Shown here one piece after another: positions 20,658 to 21,135 of a DNA stretch of 21,135 nucleotides. Positions within the stretch are counted from its first letter, which is position 1; every line of letters begins with the position of its first letter. The notes under the pieces were generated by a model. It was not told where the DNA came from. It ran no database searches and was given only the letters and a program-made list of their open reading frames with translations. Location: positions 1-21,135 of IMG/VR virus record IMGVR_UViG_3300040808_001620, one strand, 5' to 3'. Source of the DNA: a virus. A program made the translations under genes and the position numbers.

Positions 20658-21135
20658 TTTAACCTCGCTAGACGGATAAGAGTTGCCGCCAAATTAATTT
20701 CTGGATCTACCACAAGTGTATGATCAACCATACCTTGCTTAATAATTAGCACTGCTTGGTCTTGTTGTTCCTCGCTTCCGAATAGTTCGATGTTATCATA
20801 CAACCAGCGATATACATCTTCCATTTCTTCTGCACGAATCTTGCCACACAGTAGTTTACGTGCTTCTTGTATTTTACCTGCTTTGAAAAGTTCTACCATA
20901 TCAACTTTCCAATCTGCTGCTCCTGTGTCACCTTCGCCTGGAGCAACTAACATACCATCTTGCGAATTCATCTGCACCATATTAATACACTTGCGCAAGT
21001 CTGGATATGTTGCTTTTACATAGGTATCGAGCGTATCCAAATCAGGAGTAACACCTTCGGTAATAAGGATTTCAGCAACTCGAGCTGTGAATTCAGTTTG
21101 GTCAATTTTAGCAATGTGGAAACCTTGACACCTAC
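20654..21135 (-). CDS. 44: sliding-clamp loader large subunit gp44, C-terminal part only
   Basis: The frame is open from the window edge (codon at 21133) to TGA at 20656-20654, about 159 residues. It begins [20 protein letters not shown] and continues [20 protein letters not shown] and [12 protein letters not shown]. This is the part after the AAA+ core of T4 gp44, where the 'SRC' sensor motif is followed by the lid domain and collar; YPDLRKCIN matches the family's lid helix. The N-terminal P-loop part lies outside the window. gp44 with gp62 loads the clamp gp45 for gp43. A TTG inside at 21040 is not the start. Its stop overlaps the ferredoxin start as ATGA. Confidence 0.88.
   Translation of the reverse strand, partial: RCQGFHIAKIDQTEFTARVAEILITEGVTPDLDTLDTYVKATYPDLRKCINMVQMNSQDGMLVAPGEGDTGAADWKVDMVELFKAGKIQEARKLLCGKIRAEEMEDVYRWLYDNIELFGSEEQQDQAVLIIKQGMVDHTLVVDPEINLAATLIRLARLN

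Noticed and set aside
20654-21040. Separate 128-residue gene starting at TTG 21040
   Set aside because: The frame is open to the window edge and upstream residues ([15 protein letters not shown]) continue gp44, so it is an internal codon of a cut gene.
1-21135. tRNA genes, CRISPR arrays, insertion sequences, attachment sites
   Set aside because: No cloverleaf-like sequence, regular spaced repeats, transposase or integrase was seen in a reading of both strands.

Overview
The window is a gene-dense, AT-rich stretch of a T4-like (Straboviridae-related) marine myovirus genome. The best fit is a phage of a marine alphaproteobacterium (pelagiphage type) or a close relative of the T4-like cyanophages. 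The T4 core supports this: family B DNA polymerase gp43 at the left edge, a DsbA-like late-transcription DNA-binding protein, and the clamp-loader gp44 C-terminus at the right edge. So do marine-phage genes (phoH, thyA, dihydrofolate reductase) and small proteins with basic two-cysteine tails. A 7Fe ferredoxin of proteobacterial type points to the host group. No tRNA, CRISPR array or insertion sequence is visible. Host assignment is inference.

Almost everything is on the minus strand and is transcribed right to left; only phoH (17979-18701) is on the plus strand. Reading in transcription order: (1) 21135-18708 carries gp44 (partial), ferredoxin, DHFR, thymidylate synthase and a small unknown protein, joined by ATGA overlaps as one operon. 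(2) phoH lies convergent to that operon, with a shared hairpin between them and a structured 5' leader. (3) 17833-16608 holds two conserved unknown proteins. (4) 16596-14065 is a lysis block: GH19 endolysin with a peptidoglycan-binding domain, i-spanin, nested o-spanin, and two small membrane proteins, one with an EF-hand. (5) 14021-10920 has a type II DnaJ and a ClpA-like AAA+ unfoldase with its own near-consensus sigma70 promoter. (6) 10942-3215 is a long run of virion-type and unknown proteins. It includes a KxDG ligase-like protein, a nucleotidyltransferase, a DUF5661-type protein, a Cys-rich protein and a pterin-dehydratase-fold protein. (7) 3154-1 is a replication/late-transcription operon (DsbA-like protein, small membrane protein, gp43) behind a near-consensus sigma70 promoter.

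The most interesting region is 4425-9888. Three neighbouring proteins begin with short peptides resembling T4 capsid-targeting sequences with an L-x-E|A processing site. Several neighbours end in basic tails with two cysteines. Two of the three N-terminally tagged proteins are enzyme-like. This suggests a set of enzymes packaged in the capsid and delivered with the DNA. In the same block, a classic A AAA AAG slippery site joins a Cys-rich protein to a conserved tail in the -1 frame. Two small coupled genes (56 and 53 residues) are also present there.

Promoter signals fall into two groups: two sigma70-type promoters (before the DsbA-like gene and before clpA) and four NATAAATA late-type motifs, all four at gene boundaries on the coding strand.
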